Of a stretch of 17,284 nucleotides of DNA, positions 7,570-15,164 are shown piece by piece (the first letter of the stretch is position 1; each line of letters begins with the position of its first letter). Origin of the DNA: JAYTQQ01 sp043784965 (lineage in GTDB: Bacteria; Bdellovibrionota; Bdellovibrionia; Bdellovibrionales; JAMPXM01); the NCBI GenBank assembly GCA_043784965.1, contig JAYVXS010000132.1:1-17284 (forward strand), read 5' to 3'. Below the pieces are notes generated by a model. That model worked only from the letters and a program-made list of their open reading frames with translations, did not search any database and was not told the origin of the DNA. The position numbers and the translations under genes are program-made.

Positions 7570-9307
7570 CGATTATTCCTGCCAAAACAGCCGACTTAGA
7601 CTTTTCACTGAGCAAGGCAGCGAGCGCGAGCGAGGCAAGTTCTGTTAAACTATACTTTAAAGCAAGTTCGTAGATTTCAAGAGACAACAACCATTCGTCA
7701 CGAAAGTTAGCTTGAATCAAAGCAAAAATATTATCTAAATTCGTCGAAATCTTAACTACATTATTCGATTCAGGAGAAACATTCATAGAACGCATATCAT
7801 TTAGCAGCTGATATATTGAGTTTTTAGTTAGGAGCTCCTCAGACATTTGCTTTTCTGGGACACGCGCAGCTTCGAAATCTTGCTCAGCAGAATAAGTTTC
7901 ACGGTCAGCTGGTCCGCCAAAAACTGAGCTTATCGTCGAGCCAACTGCCATATCGTATTCTCCCCATTCAGGCTTAAAGAGAACCTCGTTTTGATATTTC
8001 ACTAGAGTGTTTTTAAAAGTAACAATGAGCGTTCGGCCCTCGCCAGAGCGCTTAATCTGTAGGGCTTCGCCGCGCAGACTAACGCCAGAATTAAACTTCA
8101 AATCGCAGATTGTGCCAACCCTCAAGCCGACGGCAGCAAATTCAGAATCGCTCATTCGCGCCATGTTTTTTTGTGCGCCCATAATTAGTCCCAGGGGCGA
8201 GCCAAAGCCCTCTGGATGTCGCCGAATAGAGTGACCGTCAATTTCAAAGCCCATATGTGAAAGCTGAACGGGTCCTTTAAAGCTCAAGTAAGCAACTTCA
8301 TGAACTTGATCGAATTTGCGGCCCAAAATAATTCTAGAAAGCTCACCAGAAATTTGCACTCCACTATCAAGCTCGACGGTATTGACAGTCTTTGACAGCA
8401 GCGCCTTGTTGAGGCCAGAAATTCCACCGGTGCGAAAAGCCATGGTTTCAGCAAGCTGCTCAAGTACAGCGAGCAAGGTTGCAAAGTCTGGCGTGACAAA
8501 GAGTTGTGGCTGCTGCTCGGTTATATCATAAGAGTAGTTGATGCAATCAAGGCTGATGGGTAATTTTTTTACTCGTGGGCTTAAACAATTCTTAGACTCG
8601 CCAACGCTTGAAAGAAGTCCGGCGCCAAATATTTTAGGATTATTAAGGTCGCCAAAGAGTCCGTATTCGGCGGTCCACCAATTCATACGACCTAGCAGGG
8701 CCGCCTCAGAAAGATGAGAGATGTTTTTTCCGACAAAATCTAGCTGCTTTTCGGCATCAGATATTTGCGTAGTAGTCGATCTGGGATGTTCTTTTAAATC
8801 TGATAGCGAACGAATGGCGGAGTACATATGTAAATCTTCAGAGCTGATAATAGCACTCTTTGCAATATTGGCGTAGCGCTTGAGATAATTTGCAAACTCT
8901 GGATCTACGAGGATCGGAGCATGCCCGGCGGCCTCGTGGACAATATCGGGGGCGGGAGTATAAGCCAGGTGCTCAAGAGTTCTCATATTGCAGGCGATTG
9001 GTAAAAAACCGGCGGCTTGGAGCTCCATGAATGCCGCAGGTGGAATAAAGCCACTTACGGCGACGGCACTCCAGCCAAATTTTTGTAAATTTTCGCTGAT
9101 TTTTTCAATGCGCGGGATACGATCGATTTCAATGCCCGCCTTTCGAAGTCCATCTGCGTAGGCTGAGTGCGCATTGCAAGTCATGAAGCTATGAAGCTGC
9201 CTCAGAATGGCTCTCCAAACTGCGTGATCTTGAGGCGTATAGCGAGAATAGTCCTGCTCAACAATATATTTTTGTAAATGAACAGGAAGATCAGAGGCAA
9301 ACTTCAT
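7538..9307 (-). CDS. phhA: Aromatic amino acid (phenylalanine 4-) hydroxylase with long C-terminal extension
   Basis: Non-heme iron, pterin-dependent monooxygenase that most likely makes tyrosine from phenylalanine. The catalytic domain occupies roughly residues 1-270 with iron ligands His124 and His129 (DIVHEAAGH) and Glu214 (WWTAEYG). The His129-Glu214 distance of 85 is about 45 longer than in the human enzyme, so there is an insert around 150-200. Residues about 290-589 form an extension absent from the short bacterial PhhA (about 260-300 aa). It includes a possible beta-rich part ending EWGEYDMAVG and FGGPADRET, and a helical tail. No regulatory ACT domain is seen at the N-terminus. The start is preceded by GAGG, overlapping the hldD stop; the gap to hldD is 7 bp. 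It supplies tyrosine to the HPPD/HmgA route encoded opposite. Substrate specificity is not proven. Confidence 0.87.
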   Translation of the reverse strand: MKFASDLPVHLQKYIVEQDYSRYTPQDHAVWRAILRQLHSFMTCNAHSAYADGLRKAGIEIDRIPRIEKISENLQKFGWSAVAVSGFIPPAAFMELQAAGFLPIACNMRTLEHLAYTPAPDIVHEAAGHAPILVDPEFANYLKRYANIAKSAIISSEDLHMYSAIRSLSDLKEHPRSTTTQISDAEKQLDFVGKNISHLSEAALLGRMNWWTAEYGLFGDLNNPKIFGAGLLSSVGESKNCLSPRVKKLPISLDCINYSYDITEQQPQLFVTPDFATLLAVLEQLAETMAFRTGGISGLNKALLSKTVNTVELDSGVQISGELSRIILGRKFDQVHEVAYLSFKGPVQLSHMGFEIDGHSIRRHPEGFGSPLGLIMGAQKNMARMSDSEFAAVGLRVGTICDLKFNSGVSLRGEALQIKRSGEGRTLIVTFKNTLVKYQNEVLFKPEWGEYDMAVGSTISSVFGGPADRETYSAEQDFEAARVPEKQMSEELLTKNSIYQLLNDMRSMNVSPESNNVVKISTNLDNIFALIQANFRDEWLLSLEIYELALKYSLTELASLALAALLSEKSKSAVLAGIIDDGIQLATKI

Positions 9308-9314
9308 AATGGCC

Positions 9315-10283
9315 TCATAGGGGTAAATTCGCTTTCAGCAAATAATTTTCAACATAATCAGTAATGCCCTTTTCAAGAGGCCACTCTGGCCTTGAGAGGC
9401 CAGCCGTAAAGAGCTTTGTCATATTTGCTTCAGTATAATACTGGTAGCGTGGGCGTAAGGTCTCCGGTATGTCAATCCAGCTGATTTTCACCGGACGTTT
9501 CATAGCACCAAAGGTGCAGTTTGCAAGATCAAGCCACGTGCGCGCCAGGCCATTTCCCATATTGTATATACCACTGTGAATTTTTCGATTTAAAAGCTCA
9601 AGCATCCAGCGAGTGATATCCTTGACGTAAACAAAGTCCCGCATCTGTTTGCCATCAGCATATTTTGGATTGTTCGATTTAAAAAGTTTAAGCTCAGAAG
9701 AGTCGCGGATTTGGCCAGTGGCCTTAAATACAACACTTGCCATCTCGCCCTTATAATACTCGTTTGGTCCATAGACATTAAAAAACCTCAGGGCATACCA
9801 ATACGGCGGGGCTTCATTTTGCTTGAGGACCCACTGGTCGACGACGAGCTTTGAAAGGCCATAGGGATTTAGTGCCGTAAAGAGCTGGGGATCTGATTCG
9901 TCAGAAAAGCCAAGACTGCCGTCTCCATAAATCGCGCCACTTGAGGCAAAAAGATAAGGCACGGCATTTTTAGCACACCAGGCCCATAGGCTCTTGGTAT
10001 ATTCCGTATTATTCTCCTTTAAAAAAACCTCATCCATTTCAGTAGTAGAAGAACAGGCGCCCATATGAACAACGGCCCGAACAAGTTTGGCATCTGAGGA
10101 CGCTAAAAAGTGCCAAATTTCGTCTTTTAGTAGAAATTTCTTAATCCTCTTGGACTGTAAAAGTGCAGAGCGCTCCTTAAGACCGATACGATCAACGGCA
10201 ATGATGTCAGACTCACCAGAGCGATTGAGTTCCCAAATGAAGGCACTGCCGATGAAGCCGTTTGCGCCGGTAACTATAATCAT
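9315..10283 (-). CDS. hldD: ADP-L-glycero-D-manno-heptose 6-epimerase
   Basis: Cytosolic short-chain dehydrogenase-type epimerase that makes ADP-L-glycero-heptose for the LPS inner core. The nucleotide loop TGANGFIG (5-12) lies at the extreme N-terminus. The catalytic residues are Ser115/116 in FASSGAIYGDG and Tyr141/Lys145 in NPYGLSK, almost the same positions as in E. coli HldD. The HMGACSSTTEMD segment (73-84) is characteristic of the family. Length from ATG 10283 is 322, near the usual 310. A further upstream in-frame ATG (10331) would add 16 residues before the nucleotide fold and lies upstream of the predicted promoter, so it was rejected. First gene of the operon with the aromatic hydroxylase and trmJ, an odd functional mix. 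Confidence 0.93.
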   Translation of the reverse strand: MIIVTGANGFIGSAFIWELNRSGESDIIAVDRIGLKERSALLQSKRIKKFLLKDEIWHFLASSDAKLVRAVVHMGACSSTTEMDEVFLKENNTEYTKSLWAWCAKNAVPYLFASSGAIYGDGSLGFSDESDPQLFTALNPYGLSKLVVDQWVLKQNEAPPYWYALRFFNVYGPNEYYKGEMASVVFKATGQIRDSSELKLFKSNNPKYADGKQMRDFVYVKDITRWMLELLNRKIHSGIYNMGNGLARTWLDLANCTFGAMKRPVKISWIDIPETLRPRYQYYTEANMTKLFTAGLSRPEWPLEKGITDYVENYLLKANLPL

Positions 10284-10290
10284 ATAACCA

Positions 10291-10319
10291 AATCTATCCC
10301 ACCAAAAGAAGACTGACAA
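10291..10319 (-). promoter_or_regulatory. Promoter of the hldD operon, apparently leaderless
   Basis: Read on the minus strand, TTGTCA (10319-10314) and TAGATT (10296-10291) are 17 bp apart. Only 7 bases separate the -10 box from the ATG at 10283, and there is no Shine-Dalgarno. Transcription is therefore expected at or next to the A of the start codon. Confidence 0.5.
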
Positions 10320-10380
10320 GCAAAGTGACAAAAACTGCCTCTCGATTCGGCGGCGATTTTGTGTTAAAACCCTTGTTCAT

Positions 10381-11151
10381 ATGATGAAAAATAATCTTAT
10401 CCCAGGAATACAAGCCCTTGACCACTGCTGGATCAACGCCAGTTCGGCGATCCCGCAAAGTGATCAATATTTGATGATTGTCCTGCACGGGCGTGGCGAT
10501 TCCTTGGACTCTTTTTTGAGTATTAAAGAGGAAATTAAAATTCCGGAAATGAACTATCTCTTGGTCAACGCACCGCGAATCTATGATGGAGGCTATTCTT
10601 GGTATGCTTTTGAGCCCAATCAAAAAACTGGAATTTTGAAATCTCGAGACAAACTCTTAAAGCTTTTGGCTGAGCTTTCCGAACTGGGCTGGGCGCCGAA
10701 CAAGATCTTTCTTTATGGTTTTTCTCAAGGGGCACTATTGAGCTGTGACCTTGCAATGTTTGCCCCGATGGCTTTTGCTGGCATTGTCGCGGTTAGTGGA
10801 TATATTTATTTTTTTGAAGAGTGGAAGAAGCTATTAAATTCCACCGCCTTTAAGACGCCCTGGCTAGTTACCCACGGAATGTACGATGATTTATTGCCGC
10901 TTGCAGATACGCGAAAACAAATTCAAAAACTGCAGAGTGTTGGACTGCCAATCGTTTGGAAAGAGTTTTTAAAGGACCATGAAATAGACCTTCGCATTGA
11001 AACACAATTTATTCGTAAATGGTTAAGAACAAAGCTAATTTCAAATTTGAGCTTTCAAAAAAAGACCATTCCCGGCCCTATTCCCAGGAATGGACAAGCG
11101 CTTTTTCAAACCTCTTCTTCAAACTCCAAACAGAGATCTAAGAGTTTTTGA
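10381..11151 (+). CDS. Phospholipase/carboxylesterase-type alpha/beta hydrolase
   Basis: A 256-residue serine hydrolase of the Abhydrolase_2 (carboxylesterase/lysophospholipase-like) family. The oxyanion region is VLHGRGD (34-40), the nucleophile elbow GFSQGA has Ser115, the acid is Asp169 or Asp170 in GMYDDLLP, and the base is His200 in KDHEI. No signal peptide, so probably cytosolic. ATG 10381 and ATG 10384 are adjacent possible starts, neither with a good Shine-Dalgarno. It is divergent from hldD across 97 bases. The fold should end near residue 220. The last 30 or so residues are a low-complexity tail (SSSNSKQRSKS) encoded over the terminator and 3' end of the opposing SelO-like gene. The natural substrate is unknown. 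Confidence 0.85.
   Translation: MMKNNLIPGIQALDHCWINASSAIPQSDQYLMIVLHGRGDSLDSFLSIKEEIKIPEMNYLLVNAPRIYDGGYSWYAFEPNQKTGILKSRDKLLKLLAELSELGWAPNKIFLYGFSQGALLSCDLAMFAPMAFAGIVAVSGYIYFFEEWKKLLNSTAFKTPWLVTHGMYDDLLPLADTRKQIQKLQSVGLPIVWKEFLKDHEIDLRIETQFIRKWLRTKLISNLSFQKKTIPGPIPRNGQALFQTSSSNSKQRSKSF
11055..11093 (-). terminator. Rho-independent terminator of the SelO-like gene
   Basis: On the minus strand, just after the stop at 11106, CCATTCC (11093-11087) pairs with GGAATGG (11072-11066) around a 14-base loop. TC and seven T residues follow (11063-11057). The sequence lies wholly inside the coding region of the plus-strand esterase. Confidence 0.7.
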
Positions 11152-12962
11152 TAAAGCTCTCCAGTTGGAGAATTTAAGTTAACCAAATGACGTTTTGATT
11201 TTTTTGGCGCCTGCTTCTTAAAGAAGGCCTCAAGTGCAGCATGCACATTGTCAATTTTACAATTTCTTTTTTGAGCCTTTAAAACCTCAGCCACAAGATA
11301 CTCAATTGAGTTGCCCGTAATCCGCCCAGAAAAATTAGACTGCAGCGAGCGATCAATGAGATCATTTAAAAAGTCTTGTTGATTTTTGCCGGCACAGGCT
11401 GAATACAAGACTTTTGCGTAGGCCTTTTGCAGGCGAATAATCTTCTTTTTCATAGATGAAGACAGGCGCTTATCGCGTCGTGAAGCAAAGTGACTCTGAA
11501 TCAACTGAAAAACCTCAGCTGGCAAAACCTTTTCGTGGCCAGAAAGTTCGCCGGAGAGCTTGAGTAGCTGGGGATACTCACGTAAAAAGGCTCGCATATT
11601 GAAAATTGCAGGGTGATTAATGCCGTCAGGTAGTTTTTGTGGGATAGAATGAGTTTTTGTTTTCTCTAAAACGAGAAATTCTTGATATAGATTTTCAACT
11701 TCGCGGGTGCGATGACCCAACAGCTTCTTTGCATCAAGTGTACTCAAGCCAAGCTGCTGAAGAAAAATCAGTCGCAGTTCAGACTCAAAGACTTTGTCAA
11801 ATAATTTTAGAGCTTTTGAGTTGGCGAAACGTGCCAAAGATTTTTTTTCTTTGGTTTTTAAAAAGTCTACGAGTTGACAAAAAATTTGCACGGTAAAACG
11901 AGCCTTCATCTTCTGTTCATTTAGATTTGTTGAGAAGCGATCAACATCATCATAACGATATTGATCGTGCCTGAGGCCAAACTGGCGAACGCTGCCGTAG
12001 TCGATAATTCCAGGGTGAGCCAAAAGATTGTCGCCATCCCAGTCGATCCAAAGAAAAATATAATTTCTCTCTAATTGCGCCGCAAAGCGAGCGAATTCCT
12101 GACCCATATGAGTAAGCAACGAGTCGTAATAATGTCCGCCGCGCTTTTCTAGGCCCCAACTGTCATTCTTAATTTGTCGGTCAATAAAGTAGTCGGTGGC
12201 GCGCTTAAGAGACGCATATCGATTCTGCTTCAAGTACAAAAATAAATGTGCCGGCCGCAAAAGGTTTGGTGACGCCCGCACGCCGATTCCTAAACCGCGC
12301 CCAATATCAATGATTGCCAAGACACGCTCGGTTGAAACACCCTGCCGATGAAATATCTCAGACATAATTGCCGAACCATAAAGTTCATCGAGGTCCGCAA
12401 GTCCGCACCCATAACCAAACTCTTCTTCGCCCGTTCGTAGAGGGCGATTGGCCTCAACCGCTCCAGGGGCGAGAGCGGTAACGCCGGTTCCGCGACTGCT
12501 GATATCCCACGTCGTGCCATTGTGGGTAATTACGCCATTCCAAATGCTTCTGCCGTCGCCTGAAGTTACACCCTTTTTATTTTTATGTTGAAGTTGTAGA
12601 TAGCGAGTCGCCATATATTTATGTGGCTTTAGTCTCGTCGGATCAAAACTCTTTTGGCGCTCCTGATCATACTCATTAATGATTTGTAGACAGAAACTAT
12701 TTAAAATTACGTTTTCTAATTTTGCATTGAGCTCATCTAAATGCTGAGCTGATATTAGTCCCATTTCTCGAGCTAGTGCAAAATTGAAAAAACTGACCCG
12801 TCCCTTTTCAAGCTTTCGAACCGGATATAGTAACAACCCCTCAGGGAGCTCTGTTTGTAGAGGGTGAGTTCCATTGATTTTTTCAAATTGAGAATACTCC
12901 TCGTTTTTTGCGAAGAGACTTTTTGTTTTCAGATCGCTCGAGAGAACTGCTTTTTTTGACAT
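11106..12962 (-). CDS. Divergent SelO/UPF0061-family protein (putative AMPylase)
   Basis: A 618-residue protein that I assign to the SelO (YdiU, UPF0061) pseudokinase-fold family, whose members transfer AMP from ATP to proteins. Supporting segments: GDGRS (135-139), TWDISSRGTG (151-160, matching the family WDLxLKGxG block), SEIFHRQGVSTERVLAI (201-217), DWDGDN (307-312) and IDYGS (320-324). The metal/catalytic set Asp311, Asn312 and Asp321 has the 1- and 9-residue spacing of the family's D-N...DYG. Differences: Arg157 stands where the family has its lysine, about 20 extra residues lie before the SEIF block, and there is no C-terminal CxxC or selenocysteine motif. The C-terminal third is predicted helical and unassigned. 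The preceding gene on the same strand, 114 bp upstream, is an ATP-grasp-like protein. A weak AAAGG site precedes the ATG. Activity and substrate are unknown. Confidence 0.7.
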   Translation of the reverse strand: MSKKAVLSSDLKTKSLFAKNEEYSQFEKINGTHPLQTELPEGLLLYPVRKLEKGRVSFFNFALAREMGLISAQHLDELNAKLENVILNSFCLQIINEYDQERQKSFDPTRLKPHKYMATRYLQLQHKNKKGVTSGDGRSIWNGVITHNGTTWDISSRGTGVTALAPGAVEANRPLRTGEEEFGYGCGLADLDELYGSAIMSEIFHRQGVSTERVLAIIDIGRGLGIGVRASPNLLRPAHLFLYLKQNRYASLKRATDYFIDRQIKNDSWGLEKRGGHYYDSLLTHMGQEFARFAAQLERNYIFLWIDWDGDNLLAHPGIIDYGSVRQFGLRHDQYRYDDVDRFSTNLNEQKMKARFTVQIFCQLVDFLKTKEKKSLARFANSKALKLFDKVFESELRLIFLQQLGLSTLDAKKLLGHRTREVENLYQEFLVLEKTKTHSIPQKLPDGINHPAIFNMRAFLREYPQLLKLSGELSGHEKVLPAEVFQLIQSHFASRRDKRLSSSMKKKIIRLQKAYAKVLYSACAGKNQQDFLNDLIDRSLQSNFSGRITGNSIEYLVAEVLKAQKRNCKIDNVHAALEAFFKKQAPKKSKRHLVNLNSPTGELYQKLLDLCLEFEEEV

Positions 12963-13076
12963 CAGCAGCCTTTAACAAAATTTTTAAAGTACATAAAACT
13001 CAATTCGCGAAGATGAACAAAGTAGAAGCTCTACTAATTGTATCGGCGCATAAAAACCTAGACTTTAGCGATTTCG

Positions 13077-14309
13077 TTAGGAAATTACGAAAATTGGCGC
13101 CAAACCACCGCCGAGAGAGTTTATATTGGTCATTTGGCCGCGCCAAAGTCTGGCAAGGGCCAATTGAATTCGTCCATGGTAGACATAAAAGCGAAGGTCG
13201 TACTTAAAAGAGGCGCGACTATGATCTTCGAGAGTGACTTCAATTTCTGATGGGGGCGCAAACTCTTGCGCCAGATAATCCCCGGCAATGATATTGGCGA
13301 AAACTCCACGGGTTATACCTTGTCCGCGATAACTTGCCTTGCCGCCAAATGATCTCTTTGGCTTAAAGAATAGGGTTTTTTTGTTCGCCCAAAGCCACGC
13401 TTTATCTTCGACCTTTTGAACATCATAAGACTTCAGCAAGAGAGATTGAATCAAATTGCAGTCGTCTTTAGACAAAAGTTTTAAAACTTGCGGTGAATTC
13501 GAGAAATCGAAGAGTCGACTCTTGTCGGCAAGCAAGGCATATTCAAATGGGTGCGGAGTAAAACAGGCATAGGCTTTTACATAGGCTTCTCTCAAGTGAA
13601 GACATGCGGGAGTCGAAAAATAAAAATCAGTGTGTCGATTATAAACCATATCGATTTCGAGACTGTCTTGAAAAAACAGCCGCCCGCGTTTAAGGGTGAG
13701 TTCACTTGGATCTGAAATTACACAGCTATAGCCGTTTTGTATAAATAAATCCTGATAAAGCAAAAACTCAAGATAAAGCTTTTGCTGGGAGGGATGCTCA
13801 TCAACAATTGCGATGGTCTTTAATTTTTTCTTGGGACCCGTCGAAGCGCCAACCCAGCGTGAAAACTCGTCTTCAAAACAAGAAACAATATCTTTATCGA
13901 ACGCTTTTGTGTTGCGAGCAAAAAAATTACTGATGTTTTGTGTTTGATAGGACTCGTGAATAATTAAGCTTGAAGACGCATTGGTATTGATTTCAATTAA
14001 TTTAGGGTGCTGATCATTTACCAGGTGAAAATCGAAACTCATAAGCGCCGAGAAATTCTGCGGAGAAATAAAGTCGGGCTCGCGAAAAAGACTATGTGAT
14101 GCTAAAATATATTTTTGGTATTCGGGATCTCCTCTTAGTTTGTAAACCGTCGAAACGAAGTTTTGAATTTGCTCGATCGCGGCGCGCGGCAAAGCAAGGC
14201 ATTGAGAAGAGACTAGATTTGGATTTAGCAAGGGCGCCAGCGATTGCAATCGCTCGGCCCCAGGAAAATCCTTTTTAAGTTGTTCAATATAGTTTTGAAT
14301 GAAGCTCAT
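13077..14309 (-). CDS. ATP-grasp-like protein, circularly permuted arrangement
   Basis: A 410-residue protein of no recognised named family but with ATP-grasp features. Near the N-terminus is SFDFHL followed by LIEINTNASSS (104-114), whose Glu106 and Asn108 or Asn110 look like the metal-binding motif. Residues 163-230 resemble a Rossmann-like part (TIAIVDEHPS). The nucleotide lobe follows with FFKPKRSFGGKA (314-325, Lys and Gly-rich loop), then KYDLRFYVYHGRI (369-381), LARLWRG and TNINSLGGGLAP (394-405). Having the metal motif before the nucleotide loop is the order of circularly permuted ATP-grasp proteins (DUF404/DUF407 type), many of which are suspected peptide ligases. No signal or membrane segment. 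The ATG at 14309 has no Shine-Dalgarno. Probably transcribed with the SelO-like gene downstream. Substrate unknown. Confidence 0.72.
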   Translation of the reverse strand: MSFIQNYIEQLKKDFPGAERLQSLAPLLNPNLVSSQCLALPRAAIEQIQNFVSTVYKLRGDPEYQKYILASHSLFREPDFISPQNFSALMSFDFHLVNDQHPKLIEINTNASSSLIIHESYQTQNISNFFARNTKAFDKDIVSCFEDEFSRWVGASTGPKKKLKTIAIVDEHPSQQKLYLEFLLYQDLFIQNGYSCVISDPSELTLKRGRLFFQDSLEIDMVYNRHTDFYFSTPACLHLREAYVKAYACFTPHPFEYALLADKSRLFDFSNSPQVLKLLSKDDCNLIQSLLLKSYDVQKVEDKAWLWANKKTLFFKPKRSFGGKASYRGQGITRGVFANIIAGDYLAQEFAPPSEIEVTLEDHSRASFKYDLRFYVYHGRIQLALARLWRGQMTNINSLGGGLAPIFVIS

Positions 14310-14352
14310 TGTTTAGTTGAGTATGACCGAAAAGCCTCTGTGCAGCAAGCAA

Positions 14353-14381
14353 TTGACAGGACGGTCGGCTCGGCGTAGACA
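14353..14381 (+). promoter_or_regulatory. Promoter of xth, apparently leaderless
   Basis: TTGACA (14353-14358) and TAGACA (14376-14381) are 17 bp apart. Six bases later comes the ATG of xth at 14388, with no ribosome-binding site. Transcription would start about at the start codon. Confidence 0.5.
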
Positions 14382-14387
14382 GCTGCT

Positions 14388-15161
14388 ATGAAAATTATAT
14401 CTTGGAATGTGAATGGAATTCGCGCGGCCTACAAGAAGGACTTGCCAGAATTTATTAAAAAGCAAAACCCAGACATATTCTGCTTACAAGAGACCAAGGC
14501 CCACCCAGATCAAGTCGAGCCTGACCTAAGAAGCTTCGGTCAATACGAGAGCGAGTGGTCTTCGGCACTTAAGAAGGGTTATAGCGGTACCGCCACTTTT
14601 TGGCGAGAAATGGCGAAGCCAAAAGCCATCATCAAAGGAATAGAAATTCCAAAGTACGATAGTGAAGGCAGATTTGTTATTACCGATCATGGTCAGTTTA
14701 AACTATTTAATATATATTTTCCAAATGGCGGATCAGGCGAGGTGCGCCACAACTTCAAGCAAGAATTTCTAAAAGATCTTGCGAACCACTTAGATAAGCT
14801 ATTAAAGAAAGGCGAGCGACTTATAGTTACAGGCGATTATAATATAGCTCATGCCGAAATGGATGTGCATGATCCAAAGAGACTTTCAAAAGAAAGTGGT
14901 TTTTTGCCGGAGGAAAGAGCCTGGCTGGATTCATTTTTTGCATTGGGCTTTGTGGACTGCTTTAGACATTTTCATAAAGGCGAAAAAGATCGTTACACTT
15001 GGTGGTCATATAGAGAAATGGCACGAGTCAATAATAAGGGCTGGAGAATTGATTATTTTTGTGTGAGCCCGAACCTAGTCTCTGGGTTAAAAAACTGTGA
15101 TATATTAGACGAACAAGAGGGCTCGGATCACTGTCCCCTTTTGTTAGAGTTGGATATATAG
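14388..15161 (+). CDS. xth: Exodeoxyribonuclease III (AP endonuclease)
   Basis: Mg-dependent enzyme of base-excision repair: cuts 5' of abasic sites and has 3'-5' exonuclease/phosphatase activity on duplex DNA. All catalytic blocks are present in a 257-residue protein of normal length: SWNVNGIRA with Asn7, LQETK with Glu35, NIYFPNG with Tyr110, GDYNIAH with Asp150 and Asn152, WRIDYF with Asp222, and GSDHCP with Asp247-His248. The protein acts in the cytosol. The stop is three bases before the ATG of fxsA, so the two are probably co-transcribed. The upstream divergent gene is the ATP-grasp-like protein, with 78 bases between the starts. Confidence 0.95.
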   Translation: MKIISWNVNGIRAAYKKDLPEFIKKQNPDIFCLQETKAHPDQVEPDLRSFGQYESEWSSALKKGYSGTATFWREMAKPKAIIKGIEIPKYDSEGRFVITDHGQFKLFNIYFPNGGSGEVRHNFKQEFLKDLANHLDKLLKKGERLIVTGDYNIAHAEMDVHDPKRLSKESGFLPEERAWLDSFFALGFVDCFRHFHKGEKDRYTWWSYREMARVNNKGWRIDYFCVSPNLVSGLKNCDILDEQEGSDHCPLLLELDI

Positions 15162-15164
15162 AAG

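Noticed and set aside
12908..13207. A 99-codon plus-strand reading frame spanning the gap between the ATP-grasp-like and SelO-like genes
   Set aside because: Most of it is antisense to two better-supported proteins, it has no good ribosome site, and the peptide is rich in basic residues with no recognisable motif. It is most likely a shadow.
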